Assembly (NCBI RefSeq): GCF_949987535.1
Contig: NC_080077.1
Location: 38,272,561 to 38,336,560, forward strand
Length of the DNA stretch: 64,000 bases
Reading direction: 5' to 3'
Source: Balaenoptera acutorostrata
Taxonomy: Eukaryota; Chordata; Mammalia; Artiodactyla; Balaenopteridae
Shown here: in pieces, positions 47,950 through 61,500 of the stretch
Numbering within the stretch: position 1 is the stretch's first letter
How the letters are laid out: each line of letters starts with the position of its first letter
Notes under the pieces: model-generated
What the model saw: only the letters and a program-made list of their open reading frames with translations
The model's database searches: none
Told to the model about the DNA's origin: nothing
Program-made: the position numbers and the translations under genes

Positions 47950-48490
47950 CGTCCAAGGCTTTTCCAGGGTTCCCTTTTGCCGACCATATTTACTCTAAAC
48001 TCTTTCCATAACCTCCTATGTTGTCTGCTGTTCAGTCTCCCCATCTCCTGTCTTGCTAAATGCATTTGCCTTATGGGATTTTAACCTCTTTTTCAGAACC
48101 ACTCTGCCATCCCCGCTTCTCTTGATGATCGCATTCACATTGCTTACCGTATCCTGCTCTTGCACCTTTATACGTATTATCATTCCTTCTATCTAGGATG
48201 CACACACTCCACGTTCTACTTCATATGCATCACCTACCTCACACTTCAAATCGAAATTCACCTCTCCTGTAAGCCTGATCCATCGCATCGTCAATCTGTC
48301 TCTCTTTTCTTACATTCTGCTGTACCTCTGCATGCCCTGAGCACCCTGGAACTTATTTTGTGCTATGTTGTCTTGCACTTGCTGATATAGAACTTGCTAA
48401 GTTTTCTTAAGACGTTTCTTATTTGCTTATTTTATATTCCCAATGTGCTCTCAGGTTGAGAGCCACAGATTCCAGGTTCTTTGCATCTTT
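47950..48490 (+). mobile_element. L2 LINE 3' end
   Basis: 'attccttctatctaggatgcacacactcc', 'caaatcgaaattcacctctcctgtaagcctgatcc', 'ccctgagcaccctggaacttattttgtgc' and 'ttgcttattttatattcccaatgtgctctcagg' have the L2 3'-end order. Confidence 0.7.
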
Positions 48491-48494
48491 TACA

Positions 48495-51400
48495 CTCAGA
48501 GAACCTTTAATAATGTAGTGTTTTCTAAAGTCCTCACTCAATCCTGTCTTTTCTGCATATGTAACTTAATATGTTAAAACAAAACAACAACAATACAAAC
48601 TCTGAATTATATTCTTTCTCCACCTCTACATTTATGGTAGAGAAATTGAAGCTAACCTCTACATAACTACATAATTATGACAGAGGACCACATCCTAATC
48701 CATGTTTACGAACGGAGAATGTCGTGGGCCATGTATGTCTCTTTCCATTGCTAGAATCACGAATTTAAAAGTTGTACAAAGAGCTAATTTCACTTTCTGG
48801 CTGGATTCTAATCTTGCTTTATTTACTACGTTACATGAAAAAAAGCAACTCATAAACCATTTCTGCCATTAATAATAGATATGAATTTCATCTGAAAATA
48901 CCTCATTTGGAATTTTTTTTACATAGTGTAAGAAAAAAAGGTTAAACTCCCATTGCCTATGTGAGATAAATAGTTCTAATTAATAGAGAAATCAGTTCTG
49001 AGCCCAGAGAGACACACATATACAGCACATAAGGTCCTGTTGGTGACCTTTCAGATATTCCCTCACATTCTCCTTTTGTCTCTAAGTTGTTGTCTCATTT
49101 TCTGTCAGTGGTTCACTGGACTACAAAAGATACCCACAGAGCGTAAAAAGAAGCTCAGCCTTTTTCTTCAGAAACCAGTTGTGTCACGTAACCACAATTC
49201 TCATCTTCCAAGTCTAGAAAGCTTGCAAATTCCACCCTGAGGAATGTTTGCCAGCCACGTTGGGGTTCACCAGGGCAGCCTTGCTTCTGTGGGGTTTTTA
49301 CCTGGTGTCCACGTACAGATAATGAGTGGATAAGAATAGTACCTTTGAAAGTTCCTCAGCGGTGGAGCGTCAGACACTAGTTCCTATGCATCTTACTCTA
49401 CAGACCACCTGTAATAATGTCAAAATTGCCTATGGTAATCACTGCTACGTGAAAAAAGTATACCTATTCAATTAAGCGCAGAGAGCCAACATGGGGAAAA
49501 GGCAGATGTTAAAAGCTAGTGAGTCTGACAAGCACATGTGAATTTAAGAAATGGAATCAGGAGTCTCCTTCTGTCAGTTTAAGAACTTCTCTTGAATTTT
49601 TATCACTCAAATGCATTCATCAAACAAGGGGCTAACAACACATGCCCTATGTATTTCTTGAGGTTTTTCTAGGGCACAAATCAACAATGCTTATGAAAAT
49701 ATTGGAAAAACATATATTTGTGGATAGAGATGTGTATATATAGTGAGATTTATTTTACAAGGTAGTATTAATACGTTACTATTTTCATTATTTTTGGTAA
49801 AATGACAGAGTGAACTTTGATATGTTAAGCAGTGTCAAGTTAAATTATATAGTAAATTTTATAAGGCTGTCTATGTAGACCAATAACATTTCTCCAAGCA
49901 AATGTATAATTGTAGCATTAGATAAATAAAGTTTACAACATTAGGAAAGGCTTATTTGTATTGGGAAATGAATAATAAATACACTGTAACATGTAAACAA
50001 ATTTGAGCATTCCTTGTAAAATTTGTCCTTATTTGCCAGCAAGATAATTCCAAATTTATTTTTCTAATAACCTAGTCACTGAGTAACTATAATACCTATT
50101 GATCTTGTTTCATCCAGATCAATACCACATTGTCAAGACAGACTCAGTTTTCCTATACACATCTGAAAAAATAATAACTGCTGAGTGAAAATATTATTAA
50201 TCTCTTTTAAATAAGTAGTCAGTGATGTAACATTCCAAATAAAACCTGCCATTCCCAGACTTTCTATACATACAGTTCTGTTTGTTCCACTCATTCAGAA
50301 CTAGTTTATTATAGACCTGAGAAATTAATCCACTATAACCAGACTATTGCCTGCTATGGCTTACAATATTACAGGTACATTACATTAGGGGGTTTTAAAA
50401 CACATGTAGTAAATGAAGATTTGTGTCTTCTTTGAAGACCTTCTGATCAGGATAATACTTTCATAATCCATGCTTAAAAACTTAGGTACACTCTTCTTCC
50501 CCCCTTCCTTTCCTGTCCTTTTCTGGTCAGGGTTTTTTGTTAGTTGGCCAGGGTTTGTGTAGACAGGATAGAAGCATAGTTTCTCCTCTCCACATGTGGG
50601 TAATCGCTCTTTTATACATCAAAATGACAAAGTTTTATTAAAGTGTTTTTAATTCTATCAACTTTCAAGTCACTATAAGTAACTTAATTGATAAGGTGAT
50701 TAGATAGCATCATTTTGGCCACCATATTTATTTCATTTCTACCCTAACTTTCCATATGACTCTCATTTGTTTCTCACTCTCACTGAATCCTTGGGGAAAA
50801 GTGTGAAAATGGTATCTTTCACAGAAAAATATTAATAAGGATAGCTACACTCGTTGGCTCCTAAAGACAATGACATTGCCAAAAACTCATGGTTTAAGAA
50901 ATGAGAGCAAAGGAGTATAATGATAATCATTTTCATGTATGAGACAATATGAAAGGACCCATTCCATTCATTTCTACGAGGCAGGTAAAACATAGGAACA
51001 TAATCCTGAACTTGTTTTGTGATATAGAGGCTGGATATTCTTAACAAAACAGAGTATTATGGAAATGAATAGTGAGAAAGTAAAAAAGCAATGCTTAAAA
51101 GTCATTTTGTTACCCTACAAAAACCCTCATAAAAGTGATATGCCCTTTCCCCCCTGAAATAGTAACAGGAAATGAATTTTATTGAAATAGATTTTCCATC
51201 TTGATTTAAACAGAAGCATCTATTTTAAACTAATGGACTAAAAGAGAAATCCTGCACATAGATCAACCACAGAATTCCTATAGAACTGCAAATTTATATA
51301 CAAGCTAAAACCTGTGGATAGTTTGTGTCTTTGTAGGGTTCTATTTGTAATAGAAAATAAGAGGAAACCACAGGTTTTCTGTCACGTAAGCAGGTGACAC

Positions 51401-52365
51401 TATAAGCTGACAAGAAAATCATAGTACCCAGCTGGAGAATAAACTCAATGGCAATAATCCATTCTCTGAAGCATTTGATATTTATTCCCATGCACAGCCT
51501 CATCCCAAACCATATTATTAACACATCTACCCCTGATAGAATGCTCACCATTTCAGGACATATGTTTCATCACATTCTCCTATGAGAAGCCCTTACAACT
51601 ACACCAAATGCCATGCTGTATATAATGAAGAGCATATACGTGATTGAGTAGTAACATTTTATATTCTATATTATATGAAAGCAGTTTTATATTACCTTAG
51701 CACCATTCTTACTGGAGAATATAACATAACTTTATAAGTATTCCATTATATATGGTAGTGACTTTATGCACTGAATTCTGGGTTAGAAAAATATCATTTA
51801 ATGGTTTATAGCAATTCGACAAAATTATACATTATTCCTAATAAAAGCCACCACCGCAAGTGAATTGTATGGGAGAGGTAAATATATAGAGAGTGGAAGG
51901 CCAAGAAGCAGTTAAAATATCTGCTGGGTTGTTACTGAGAAAGCTTCACTAAGCAAGATGTGTTTTCATTTTCTATTAGTGATTAGGAACGTAAACGGAA
52001 GGTGCATCATTGAAGAGACTAAAAATGATTTTAAGGATAGGAAAATGTATATATACACATTGACACACACATATACACATGCCTCTAAATAATTAATTTG
52101 CTAAAAAAAGAGCATTATACCTCTACACTTGGGTAGTTTTTAGTATGCACACATATACAACCTGAGCATTTTAAGGAAATAATTGGGCCTGTATACAAAA
52201 TACTTTACCTAGACTTGCTTTCAAAGTTATAAGGAGAAATCATACTATCGATTACTCATGAACACAATTAATTTTAATTAATTTTTATATAATTGAAACC
52301 TAAATTGTATTGCAGAAACAAGAACTGTACTTATAGAGATGCAAAATGAAGCATGTAACATAGAG
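48495..52365. other. Long AT-rich stretch with no recognisable gene or repeat
   Basis: Nearly 4 kb with no exon-like frame, no SINE or LINE pattern I can name and only small simple-sequence patches. It is one of the most repeat-poor parts of the window. Confidence 0.45.
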
Positions 52366-52369
52366 AATT

Positions 52370-52510
52370 CTGAGCACCAAGCACAGTGATCAGCATTCAT
52401 GTATTAGTCACTGAATAGCTATCTATTAATTGCCCTCTATATTCTAGGTACTGTGCTAAATACCAGGGTATATGATAAAGGAGCATTTAGGGAGATGAAT
52501 GCAAATGAAT
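52370..52510 (+). mobile_element. Weak MIR-like or unassigned ancient repeat
   Basis: 'attgccctctatattctaggtactgtgctaaataccagggtatatgataaagg' has the 'ggcactgtgctaagtgc' style phrase of ancient mammalian repeats. Confidence 0.4.
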
Positions 52511-52519
52511 AGTTAAAAT

Positions 52520-53040
52520 ACAATGTAATGACTAAAGAATAAAAACCATATGATCATTTTAATAAATGCAGAAAAAAAGCATTTGGCAAAATTCACATCC
52601 CTTCATAAAAACAATTCACTGCAAACTAGGAATAAATGGAAACTTCCTTAACCTAATAAAGAATATCTAGAAAAATACCCACAGACAACAACATACTTAA
52701 TGGCAAAACACTAAATGCTTTTCTCTTAAGATGAGGAACAATGCAGGGATGGGATCAGGAGCAAGGCAAGGATGTCTACTTTCAACACTACTATATCACA
52801 TGGTACTAGTGGTCCTAGCCCATGCAACAAGGCAAGAAAAATAAATAAAAGTCATAGAGATTGGAAAGGGAGAAATTAAACTCTATGTTCAGACTCCACA
52901 ATTTATCTGTACAGAAAAATCCCTAAGAATCTACAAAAAACAGGCTGCTAGAAATAATCATTTAGTTTAGTGAAAACCTAGAATACAAGTTCAATATAAA
53001 AAATCAATTGTTTTTTATATGGTAACAATGAACAATTGGA
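52520..53040 (+). mobile_element. Old L1 ORF2 reverse-transcriptase fragment
   Basis: Aligns by eye to the same part of ORF2 found at 9600-10060: 'aaaaaccatatgatcattttaataaatgcag', 'aacttccttaacctaataaag', 'ggcaaaacactaaatgcttttctcttaagatgagg', 'aaggcaaggatgtctactttcaacactactat' and 'gtggtcctagcccatgcaac'. It is far more diverged than the 4-17 kb copies, so belongs to an older L1 (L1M-like) wave. No frame survives and neither end of a full element is present. Confidence 0.88.
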
Positions 53041-53204
53041 CACTGAATTATTTAAGAGTCTGGGTTTAAAGAATTCTTTTATCTTCTCCTGAGAAATTGA
53101 AATGATTTTGTTCAGGTCAGCTCAACAAAAGGTGTATCTTCATTGCTCAAACTGTTTAGTTTCCACTTTCCTCCTTGGCAATATGATAAGCAAGTCACAG
53201 AAAC

Positions 53205-53315
53205 TGGAAGTGATTAACATTTATGTAAATAATGAGTAAGAATTCAGAGAAGTAAAGTGACTTAGTAAACCCACAAAACTAGTGCCAGAGCCTAGACTAC
53301 AATTTTATCTTTTTT
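53205..53315 (+). mobile_element. MIR fragment
   Basis: 'cagagaagtaaagtgacttagtaaacccacaaaactagtgccagagcctagactac' matches the MIR 3' half. Confidence 0.65.
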
Positions 53316-53814
53316 GAGTCTCTGTCTTATTTGAGATGTTTCCCCTTCTTATGGTACTTGTTAATGTTGGCAAATATGCTGTTGCACAAGTCAAGTGGCA
53401 TTACATTTTAAGTCTTCTCCTCTGTCATCTTTTAAAAATAATTGTGAAAGTGGTTATTAGTGTTGACAAAAGTATTTCAGTTTTAAAATAAAATTCTCAA
53501 TGTTATAAACATTAAACAATTTTATAATTACTAGAAATTATTAGTAGTCTACTCATAATTCTTAATAAGAAAACTCTATGCAGTAGCTTTTGGGGACCTC
53601 ACAGCACAAACAGCATTAGAAGAAATACCTTAATCAGTATGATATTAACCAGATCATAAGCATCACGGAGGAAAAACAAAAATGACAAAGGGCTCACTCT
53701 GCATTTCAGCCTCTTTTTCCATTCCTTCCTAGAAAATAAATTGCATATTTTGAGAATACATAGGGAAGGCTCCTTTTCTTGTTGGCCTTTCTGTTTTTCT
53801 GTTTGGCTAGGCAG

Positions 53815-54050
53815 TTTAAAATAGCAGTTAAAAGCCTAAACCCTAGAGCCAGCCAGCCAGGCTTGCATCTGTGCCCTGAAACTTACTAGCCTGTGACCTT
53901 GCTTAAACCCTCTAGCCTCAGTTTTCTTATCTCTAAAATGTGTAGCAGTATTCACCTCAATTGAGTTGTATAGATTTAATGAGATCATGCCCATAAAGAG
54001 CCGGATATGGTACTGGGTACCTAATAAAAGCTCACAATATTTTATATATT
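53815..54050 (+). mobile_element. MIR SINE, nearly full length
   Basis: 'aaaagcctaaaccctagagccagcc', 'gaaacttactagcctgtgaccttgcttaaaccctctagcctcagttttcttatctctaaaatg', 'atttaatgagatcatgcc' and 'ggtactgggtacctaataaaagctcacaat' trace MIR from head to 3' end. Confidence 0.88.
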
Positions 54051-54054
54051 ATTT

Positions 54055-57000
54055 CTCCCTTTTTGATGGTCTACATACAAGTAGTAAGATATGTAAGTAG
54101 TAAGATATAAATATAGATCTCTTCTTATATATCTTCTTCAAACTAGAATTGCTGACTTTCAGATTTACTACTTAAGTTCCTTTAAAATTCTTAAACACTA
54201 TTTGTAGGTACGGAATTCATCTTCTGTCTAGGTACTGATTAGTCCTTTAATGTGGGAACCATTCTTAATTTAATTCAGACTCTGGAAACTTTCATTAAGC
54301 TTTCAAAATCTGCAGAGATGATTATGTTTATGTGGAAATTTTGAGTTGCTTAGCTACAGTAACTTTGTTCTAAGTGTGCTGAAGAAGGTAAGATTATGAT
54401 TTCTATATCTCAAATATGCAATTCTGACTCATAGTTTTTACACCTACAAATCATACAAATTCTCTATAACAGTGTAATTCTTGTGTGCTGTTTTCATTAT
54501 CCTGGAATGCTCACTCCAACTGTTAAACCCACACATCAATTCATTTCCATCAATTCATGGTTAGTTCCCCTTGATTGCCAGCTGGGGACCACATCCTGCT
54601 AAGAGATATTCTAGCCAGGTTATTTTCATTGTCCATCCACCAAAAATCGTGTAATTCCTGGGCCTATTTTGGTTCTTTGTCATACCTGTCCTTTGTTTGT
54701 TTTTTGTTTCTTTTGGCTTCATCTCTGGCTCATTTTGGTCAAGAAATTTAATTAGTTTCCTGATTTTGTTTCACTGATCTCACAAACTGAACCCTTTCTT
54801 CACTCACTTTCTGCTTTATATTTCCCAGTTTGATTTCCAGCCATCTATCTGTCCACATCTGTCTTGATGACCTCTCCCCACCTCAGCTAATTCCTTGCTG
54901 GTGCTTATACTTCTTCAGAGTCCAAGAAGAATTCACTTTCTTTTAGGAATTCCTAAATGTTTGTTGACTGAATGGTGTTCTATACAGAACATATTCTAAA
55001 GTACCTAAGATCACAAAGATGTACATGTCATTATATCAATTAAGTCAAGTGATAATCTCTCAATGTCCCCTCAGTCTTTTTGTCATCCTTCAAGCAAATC
55101 AACACTGTCAAGATGATCAGTGGCAGAAAGAAGCAAATATGCATAACACTATTGGGAATAACTTCGGTTTCCTTTGTATTAGAATCTGAAGTACGATGCC
55201 TCTTTTTTTTTTTTTTTTTTAAACTAGAGGCTACACTGATTACTATAGTAATGATCTAGGCTCTATGAATTCTTATATTGTCAATTTTACAAATATGGTC
55301 AGCTCAACAAAATGTTCAGAGAGAATTTTTGCCTGCTTTCACACAGAGTGTAATAAATCTAATATCATAATAAAATTAACTGCTCCTTAAAACTAACAAA
55401 AAACTTACCCTTCATGATACGTAAAATTTTTGTAAAGAAATAAAAATCTAAACTGTGCATTTTAGGTCATATTCATTGAAAATCTAAAATAATTTTTGTC
55501 TGAGTATATTTTCTCTACATTCCTCCCTTAAAATATTAAACTATAAAAATGTGGTCAATTTAACATGAACGTGTAAATCATGTCAAATCAAGCGTTATTT
55601 GCATCTCCTTGAAAGCTTTGTGTAAAAAAAAAAAGATTTAAATGAAAAATGGTAAATATTAGAAATACTTAATATTAAAATATCTCTCTCTTACAAATAC
55701 AATAAAATAATAAAGCAGAATTAATTTGACATTTATTTGTATTTGAAATCCAGAATAAAATATGATTATTTTTCATGTGAATAGTTGTTTTATAGAAATT
55801 TGCAGTTACATAACTTCTTTGGGTGAACATGGCAAAATAAGTCAGGTCTGTCTAGGAGGCAAAAGATAGGATGGCTGAGGGGGGAAGGAGCAGAGCCCAG
55901 GCCATGCTCTTCCTGTCTGCTCTGCCACCAGCCAGTCTCCACCAAATCCTGAATAACAAAACTGATTAGCACTTTTGATGAAGGGCATTGCTATGGAAGT
56001 TGCTGTTTGGAGTACTTTTGGGATAAATCTGGGAAACAAAAAATAAGTCAATTCTGGGAATATAGATCAGATTATTTTTGTGCATGAGATTTAAAGCTCA
56101 TAGTTACTGTATCAAACAAAAAAAAAAGAACTATAAATTAAACTATTCTTCTACCCTAAAGAAGGTTTTATATTATTGCTCCCTCTTTAATTTCTGAGTG
56201 ACTCCCTAAAGGACCGATTCTAATTACTGAAGATATAACAAGATTTATTTCGAATGTTACATATACACTCATGACCAATAATTTAGTTGCATCATCTGTG
56301 ACTTCTGTGAATTTCACATGAACTTAAGGGCTTTAAGATATAATTACCAGAAAAATCTAATGTGAAAATCTAATCACAATAAACCTCCCAAGGCACATCT
56401 AAAACTGAGGGTAGGAGCTGTTCTTTAGAGTACATGGAAAGTAACTCTAACTCAGATTGTATCCTCTGTGCTGGCAAAATCTGGCCAAAATGCCCCTCAC
56501 AGAATAGATTTAATATAAATCTGTGAGATTAATTAATTCAATTTTACATCTGAAGGACCAATGTTTACAAAAATTGGTTTGAGCCAAAGAGTAATGCCCC
56601 GTGCAACTCTGAGATTCTAGTCAAAAACTGCATTGACTTGATGTAAGGTTATTTGATTTGAACTCTAAGGAGCAGAGGACAAGAGCATTTGGTGACACGG
56701 TATGATTCTACTGCAGGTGTCTAATTGGTTGTGATACAGGTCTCATTAGGATACACAGCACTATGTGTGACTAAAACGTATACACATACACACACAGACT
56801 CACATACACACAGCCTTGGGATGCTGCAAAATGTAAATGTGTTTGGTGAAAGGCAATGTAAATGCCCGCTGAGACTGCCAATGACAATGCAATAGTAACC
56901 ACGTGAACTTTGTGATTTCCTAATGCTCCATGGAAAATGAACAAAACTGAGTATCCTAAGGCAGGAATTAATCATTAGCTTGGAAAAATCTATTAACATG

Positions 57001-57115
57001 CAACAAGTTGAAAGATGGAAGCAGAGCAGTCCAGAGTGATTAGGGAAGCATTGCTCTTTTTCTTTACTGTAATAAACAAAACATTATAAACATTTGTTGT
57101 TCAATCTTTCATGAA
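54055..57115. other. AT-rich DNA, no gene found
   Basis: Holds an 18-nt poly-T at 55203-55220 and a CA/TACACA-rich patch at about 56778-56812. No exon or RNA gene is recognised. Confidence 0.45.
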
Positions 57116-57119
57116 ACAT

Positions 57120-57435
57120 ATTGCCTGACATGTTCTTCCTTCAAATAGTTGTACTTCTTTCAAGTCTTGACTCAAGTTTTCCCTTCTCTGTGAGACCTTC
57201 CCTAACTACCTTGTGTAAAATTCTCATTCCCCACCTCTGCACTATCAGTTTCCTTTAATTTATTCTATTTTCTTTTTTGTAGCACTTACAGTCTGCACTT
57301 TCCATCATGTTATTTACTGTTTTTTATGTTGCTTATTGTTTGTCACTTGGCCCATTAGAGGTAAGCTCCCTCAAAGGGAAGATTTGGGGATTTTTTTTTC
57401 CTGATATGTCCCAAGTACCTAGAGCAGTGCCTAGT
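57120..57435 (+). mobile_element. L2 LINE 3' end
   Basis: 'tttcaagtcttgactcaagttttcccttctctgtgagaccttccctaactacc', 'tttgtagcacttacagtctgc', 'cccattagaggtaagctccctcaaagggaagatt' and 'ccaagtacctagagcagtgcctagtgcctg' are in canonical L2 3'-end order. Confidence 0.88.
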
Positions 57436-57439
57436 GCCT

Positions 57440-57960
57440 GAAGAAATTTGAAGAAATTATCACATAACTATGAAAATCACCATGACCCTCAAAAGAGTTG
57501 CTCAGTAAATATTTAAGAGTGCAATAATAGAATACTGAGGCCTCTAAAAGAAATCATTTTGTGATGGTAGAAAAAGATTGTCAGGTGCTGAAGGGGTTGG
57601 AAAATGAGAACAAAGGAATAAGGGAAAAAGTGAAGAAATGAAAAGTAGGAGTGTCTTGAAGAAAAGAGAAAACAGTTTAATCAGATGCCTCAAAGTTTTG
57701 ATATATTTGACCAGATGTCAATAATGATCCTAGATTGACCCTTAATCTCTCTGAAATACCTATGCTGCTCAGTCATTACAGAGTAAGATTCTTTAGGAAT
57801 GTGTTTCTAGATAGAAGTCTCAAAATGCTATATAACCCAAGAATAAAGTTTGATATATTTTAAAACTATATTTCCCTTTGTTTTCTTTTGCTGTCAAAAA
57901 TTGTTTCCTTTGCTACCTCCCATGGGCTTTTAGTGGGAAGAGGTCAGTGAACCACTTCCT
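57440..57960. other. No gene recognised
   Basis: Unique-looking AT-rich sequence. Confidence 0.45.
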
Positions 57961-57964
57961 GATG

Positions 57965-58121
57965 CAGTGGTATCAAACTTGATTGCAGATGGGATGATCT
58001 GGGGAACTTCTAAAAGTGCAAGACTGTTAAATGAGAACTCCGGGGATGGGATCCAGGCCTGGGTGTTTTTTTTTAAACATTCTGGGTGATTCCAATATAT
58101 AGCTAAGTTTGACAACTATAG
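57965..58121 (+). mobile_element. MER5-like hAT MITE
   Basis: 157 bp with terminal inverted repeats: CAGTGGTATCAAACTT at the left pairs with AAGTTTGACAACTATAG at the right. Interior 'gatgatctggggaacttctaaaa' and 'gggatccaggcctgggtg' fit the MER5 group. Confidence 0.75.
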
Positions 58122-58124
58122 TAT

Positions 58125-58240
58125 CTGAGAGGGATTGGTCCCAGGACCCTGCTATAAAATGGCCTGATGCAGTCGACTCTCTGTATTCACTGGTTGAATT
58201 CATGGATGCGAAACCCACAGATATGGGAGCTGACTATACT
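58125..58240 (+). mobile_element. TcMar-Tigger (MER2-like) fragment
   Basis: 'agagggattggtcccaggacc' and 'cagtcgactctctgtattcactggttgaattcatggatgcgaaaccc' resemble the two ends of Tigger/MER2 elements ('ggattggttccaggaccc' and 'cagtcggccctccgtatccgtggg'). They are brought close together, so either internally deleted or a short derivative. Confidence 0.5.
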
Positions 58241-58392
58241 GAAAATTCCCTATTCACTTACTTACTGCATGAAGATTTGTCAATCCTTGAAACTCAGTTT
58301 GCTGGAGAAGCTTTTGAACCTGGGGGCTAATCGTTAATCTGGAGGCTAATCAACCATCTACCCCAAACTGAGGCCACAAAAACGAACACTGG

Positions 58393-58570
58393 CAGTGTAT
58401 CTATAACTTTAGCATACTCTAGAATCACCTGGAGAGCTTATTAAAGTGTGGATTCCTGTGCCTCACATCTAGAGATTCTGATTCAGTAGGTCTGGGGTGG
58501 GACCTGAAGATTTTCTTTGTAATGATCTTCCAGGTGATCCATCTGCAAACTAAAGTTTGAAAGCTGTTGC
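58393..58570 (+). mobile_element. MER5-like hAT MITE, second copy
   Basis: 'ctagaatcacctggagagcttattaaagtgtggattcc' and 'gattctgattcagtaggtctggggtgggacctgaagatttt' are strong MER5-group phrases; the right end is AAAGTTTGAAAGCTGTTG. The bases just outside the right end, CTCTAGAA, fit the hAT target preference. Confidence 0.82.
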
Positions 58571-58574
58571 TCTA

Positions 58575-61500
58575 GAAAAGGGGCATTTTGGGATAGAGAT
58601 CATCAGTCTTCTGGGATAGCCTTGGGGGAAATCCAGCGAGGGGGGATATTATCACATCCCCATTCCAACCTTCTTATGACAAATATACGGTGAACCTCAA
58701 CAGCTGATTTCTCAAAATCCTAGGTGACTCAAAACCTTCAAGTGTGGCCCAGTTCTAAAATGGATGATTTGAAAGAACCATAAGCTGGAACAGTACACAA
58801 TCCCTGATATGTAATTAATAGAGCCACCACCCACATCAGTTACATGCACATGTGTGATGTGTTTCCAACTTTCTGTGATATGTTTCTGATCGCTGGTCCT
58901 CTCTATGTTACAATAACATTTGGCTCATGAACGTCTCTCTTCAGGCACTTCAGGAATACAGCCTAGTTAGTATCTGTCACCCTTGCTAGATTTTGCACTG
59001 CTTGGAGCAGGGTCTGCCATGTTCATCTTCAAAATCGAACATAGCAGAACATTAAGCACACATTATAGGTCTATAGACTCTTTCATGGCAATGTCCATGG
59101 TTCCCACATTTTAAATTATGATTCCATATGGAAGCTGGTGAGATAAAAGGATATAAAACTAGCACTGGTTAAAACAATAACTCTATAATCAGCTCAATAG
59201 CTCACCAAGGCAAAAATGGTTCTCAGCTTTCCACAGGCCTCTCAGATTGACCCTTTGTGATTATGTTCCTATTAAATATTTCCTTTATTGTTTTTAGAAC
59301 TTTATTTAACCCACATAAAAATATTGGGGGGTACAAGGTGGTTTTTCTCAATATATACATTGGTAAGCATGGTTCCAGGTCCTATGACCCGTGTGGGATG
59401 ACATTTCTGCTTAACACTGGAATGGTCTTGACCAAGACCATTAATTCAAACAGAAAAAAAAGGGAATCTCCATCAAGGCTAAACAGAGGAGTTAAAAGAA
59501 GTTCCCAGTGACACCAAGACAATAGCTCTGTGATATAGTATCACCACTAAATGGCAACTTGTGCAAGGGGAGGCTTTGTCACTTGCTATGCATATTTTGC
59601 ATTTGCCAAATTAGGCACCTTCTTACATAGGGGTGTTGGAAAGTAAAAACTCACAAGAGGATTTTTACTCAGTAAAAATTCTCATTTTTCCAATACTAGG
59701 AAATGCAAGTAATATTAATATGAGATGAACTTTCCAAATATCTCTAAAAGTGTGAACCAACGTACCTTAGTCTTATATTAGAAACTTTTCATATCACAGT
59801 TTAGTATTTTTCATAAAACAAGAAGTTTATGTGCCACAATACCAGAATAAAGAGTCCACACTGCTTTCCACTGAGGCACAGTACTTTTATCTCCTGGAGG
59901 ACATTGCTGCATTTTCAGGTGATGAACCACAACTGGAAAAATACCTGTCATTGTGCTGATTTTCTTAAGAGACTCACGAGACCATAAGTATTTTCTTTCT
60001 TTCCATTTTGGATCCTTTATAATATCTTGATTTTTTAAATATCTTGGCAGATTTACACGCCTGGATCTCCCATCTATCTGCATTTCTAACTAAATGTCCC
60101 TGCCACCAGTAACAACACAACAACACACTAACTGCAGCAACATTCTTGGAGTGACCCACCTACTTTCATCCATTGTTGACAGTCCTCCCACAGAGTTCCA
60201 CCATCCCCCCACCAAAACGAGACACAGACCACATTTACTTGTAGAGGTTGGGGGTACAGGTGGCTGTACATTATGTTGCAGGGCTGTCACACAGGCTGTG
60301 GCTCTAAACAGAGGTCATATGGCAACAGGCTGACTTCTCTGTTGAGTCCTGCACCTGTTACTTAGTGGGAGGATGCTCTTCTAGTGTTTATGTTCCTAGG
60401 GCTATTTTAATTTTCTTCATGGCTGCTTCTCTGTGACTCACTGTTGGCTTCCTGTTCTCTCTGGCTACTAGGTAACATTCAGATAATTTAAGCCATTGAG
60501 AACATTCAACATAAGTTTATTCGGGTCTTGCCTCTCATGCATTTACATTTATTTTTAGTCTTAGTGGAACATAAAGGACATGCACTCTTGGTTAAATTCT
60601 TCTCTGATCTGCCAATGAGAGATGGATCTGAAAAATCTGTGGAAGGAAGCAGAGCCTCTTGGAGGGATGAAATAGGAAGACCATCACCCCATGGTGTATT
60701 TGGGGGTAATTCTGCTTCCTGTGTGGCTGCAATATGTGACGTGACTAGTGGATGTTGTCAACTATACATCCTTTCCATTATTCTCCAAAGGATGACTACA
60801 GTAATGGATCTGTATACAAAATGCTTTTATGTAGCCGTGTTAGCCAAGGGATCACTTAAGCCACATTTAAATTAAAGGAGAACTTGGCATAAATCATCTC
60901 TAGGGCTAATTCAAGAATAAAATCAGTAGGGGGAGCAAAAGGAAATTATTTTTGAACTCTCCTGTGCTTTCATGTACATGAATGATTTTATAAATACATT
61001 TGAAGAATTATTTCAAAAGTGGTGAGCCCTTTTGAGGGTCAGCAAGAGTGCATGTGTTAACATGCTGCATTTGTCAAATTGAGGAAATGATTTTTTACTT
61101 CTCCTTTAATTGTACTTGGCTCCCAGGTTATAAGGGACAGCAGCTGGGAAGGGGGTTCAGCAAGGTGAGATTTGGTGACCAATTCCTTGCTTGCTGTTTT
61201 TAAATTTTTGACAAGTAAATTGACTTAGTGGTATTTGGAGAGTACAAAGATGAACCCTTAATCACCCCAAATATTTCCTCAGTTGGCATGCTTATGACTT
61301 AAATCTCTCAAGACCCAGAGGATGGACACCTAGGAAAGTGATGACTCATTTACATATTAGTTCAAATTATTTTCAGTTACTTAGTTGTTGGTATTAATAT
61401 TATTATTATTGAATTATTTTTGTCGGGTACTTTCTAAGAACTTTTTTAGAAAAATGGTAGCTAAAGAAAATATGAAGAAAGATTTCACTGGGATAGGATT

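Noticed and set aside
59811..60083. 90-codon minus-strand frame (ends ..GIVAHKLLVL)
   Set aside because: Looks slightly protein-like (KNQDIIKDPKWKERKYLWSR) but I match it to no family and see no retrocopy hallmarks.
60528..60875. 115-codon open frame
   Set aside because: No family resemblance and no surrounding exon structure.
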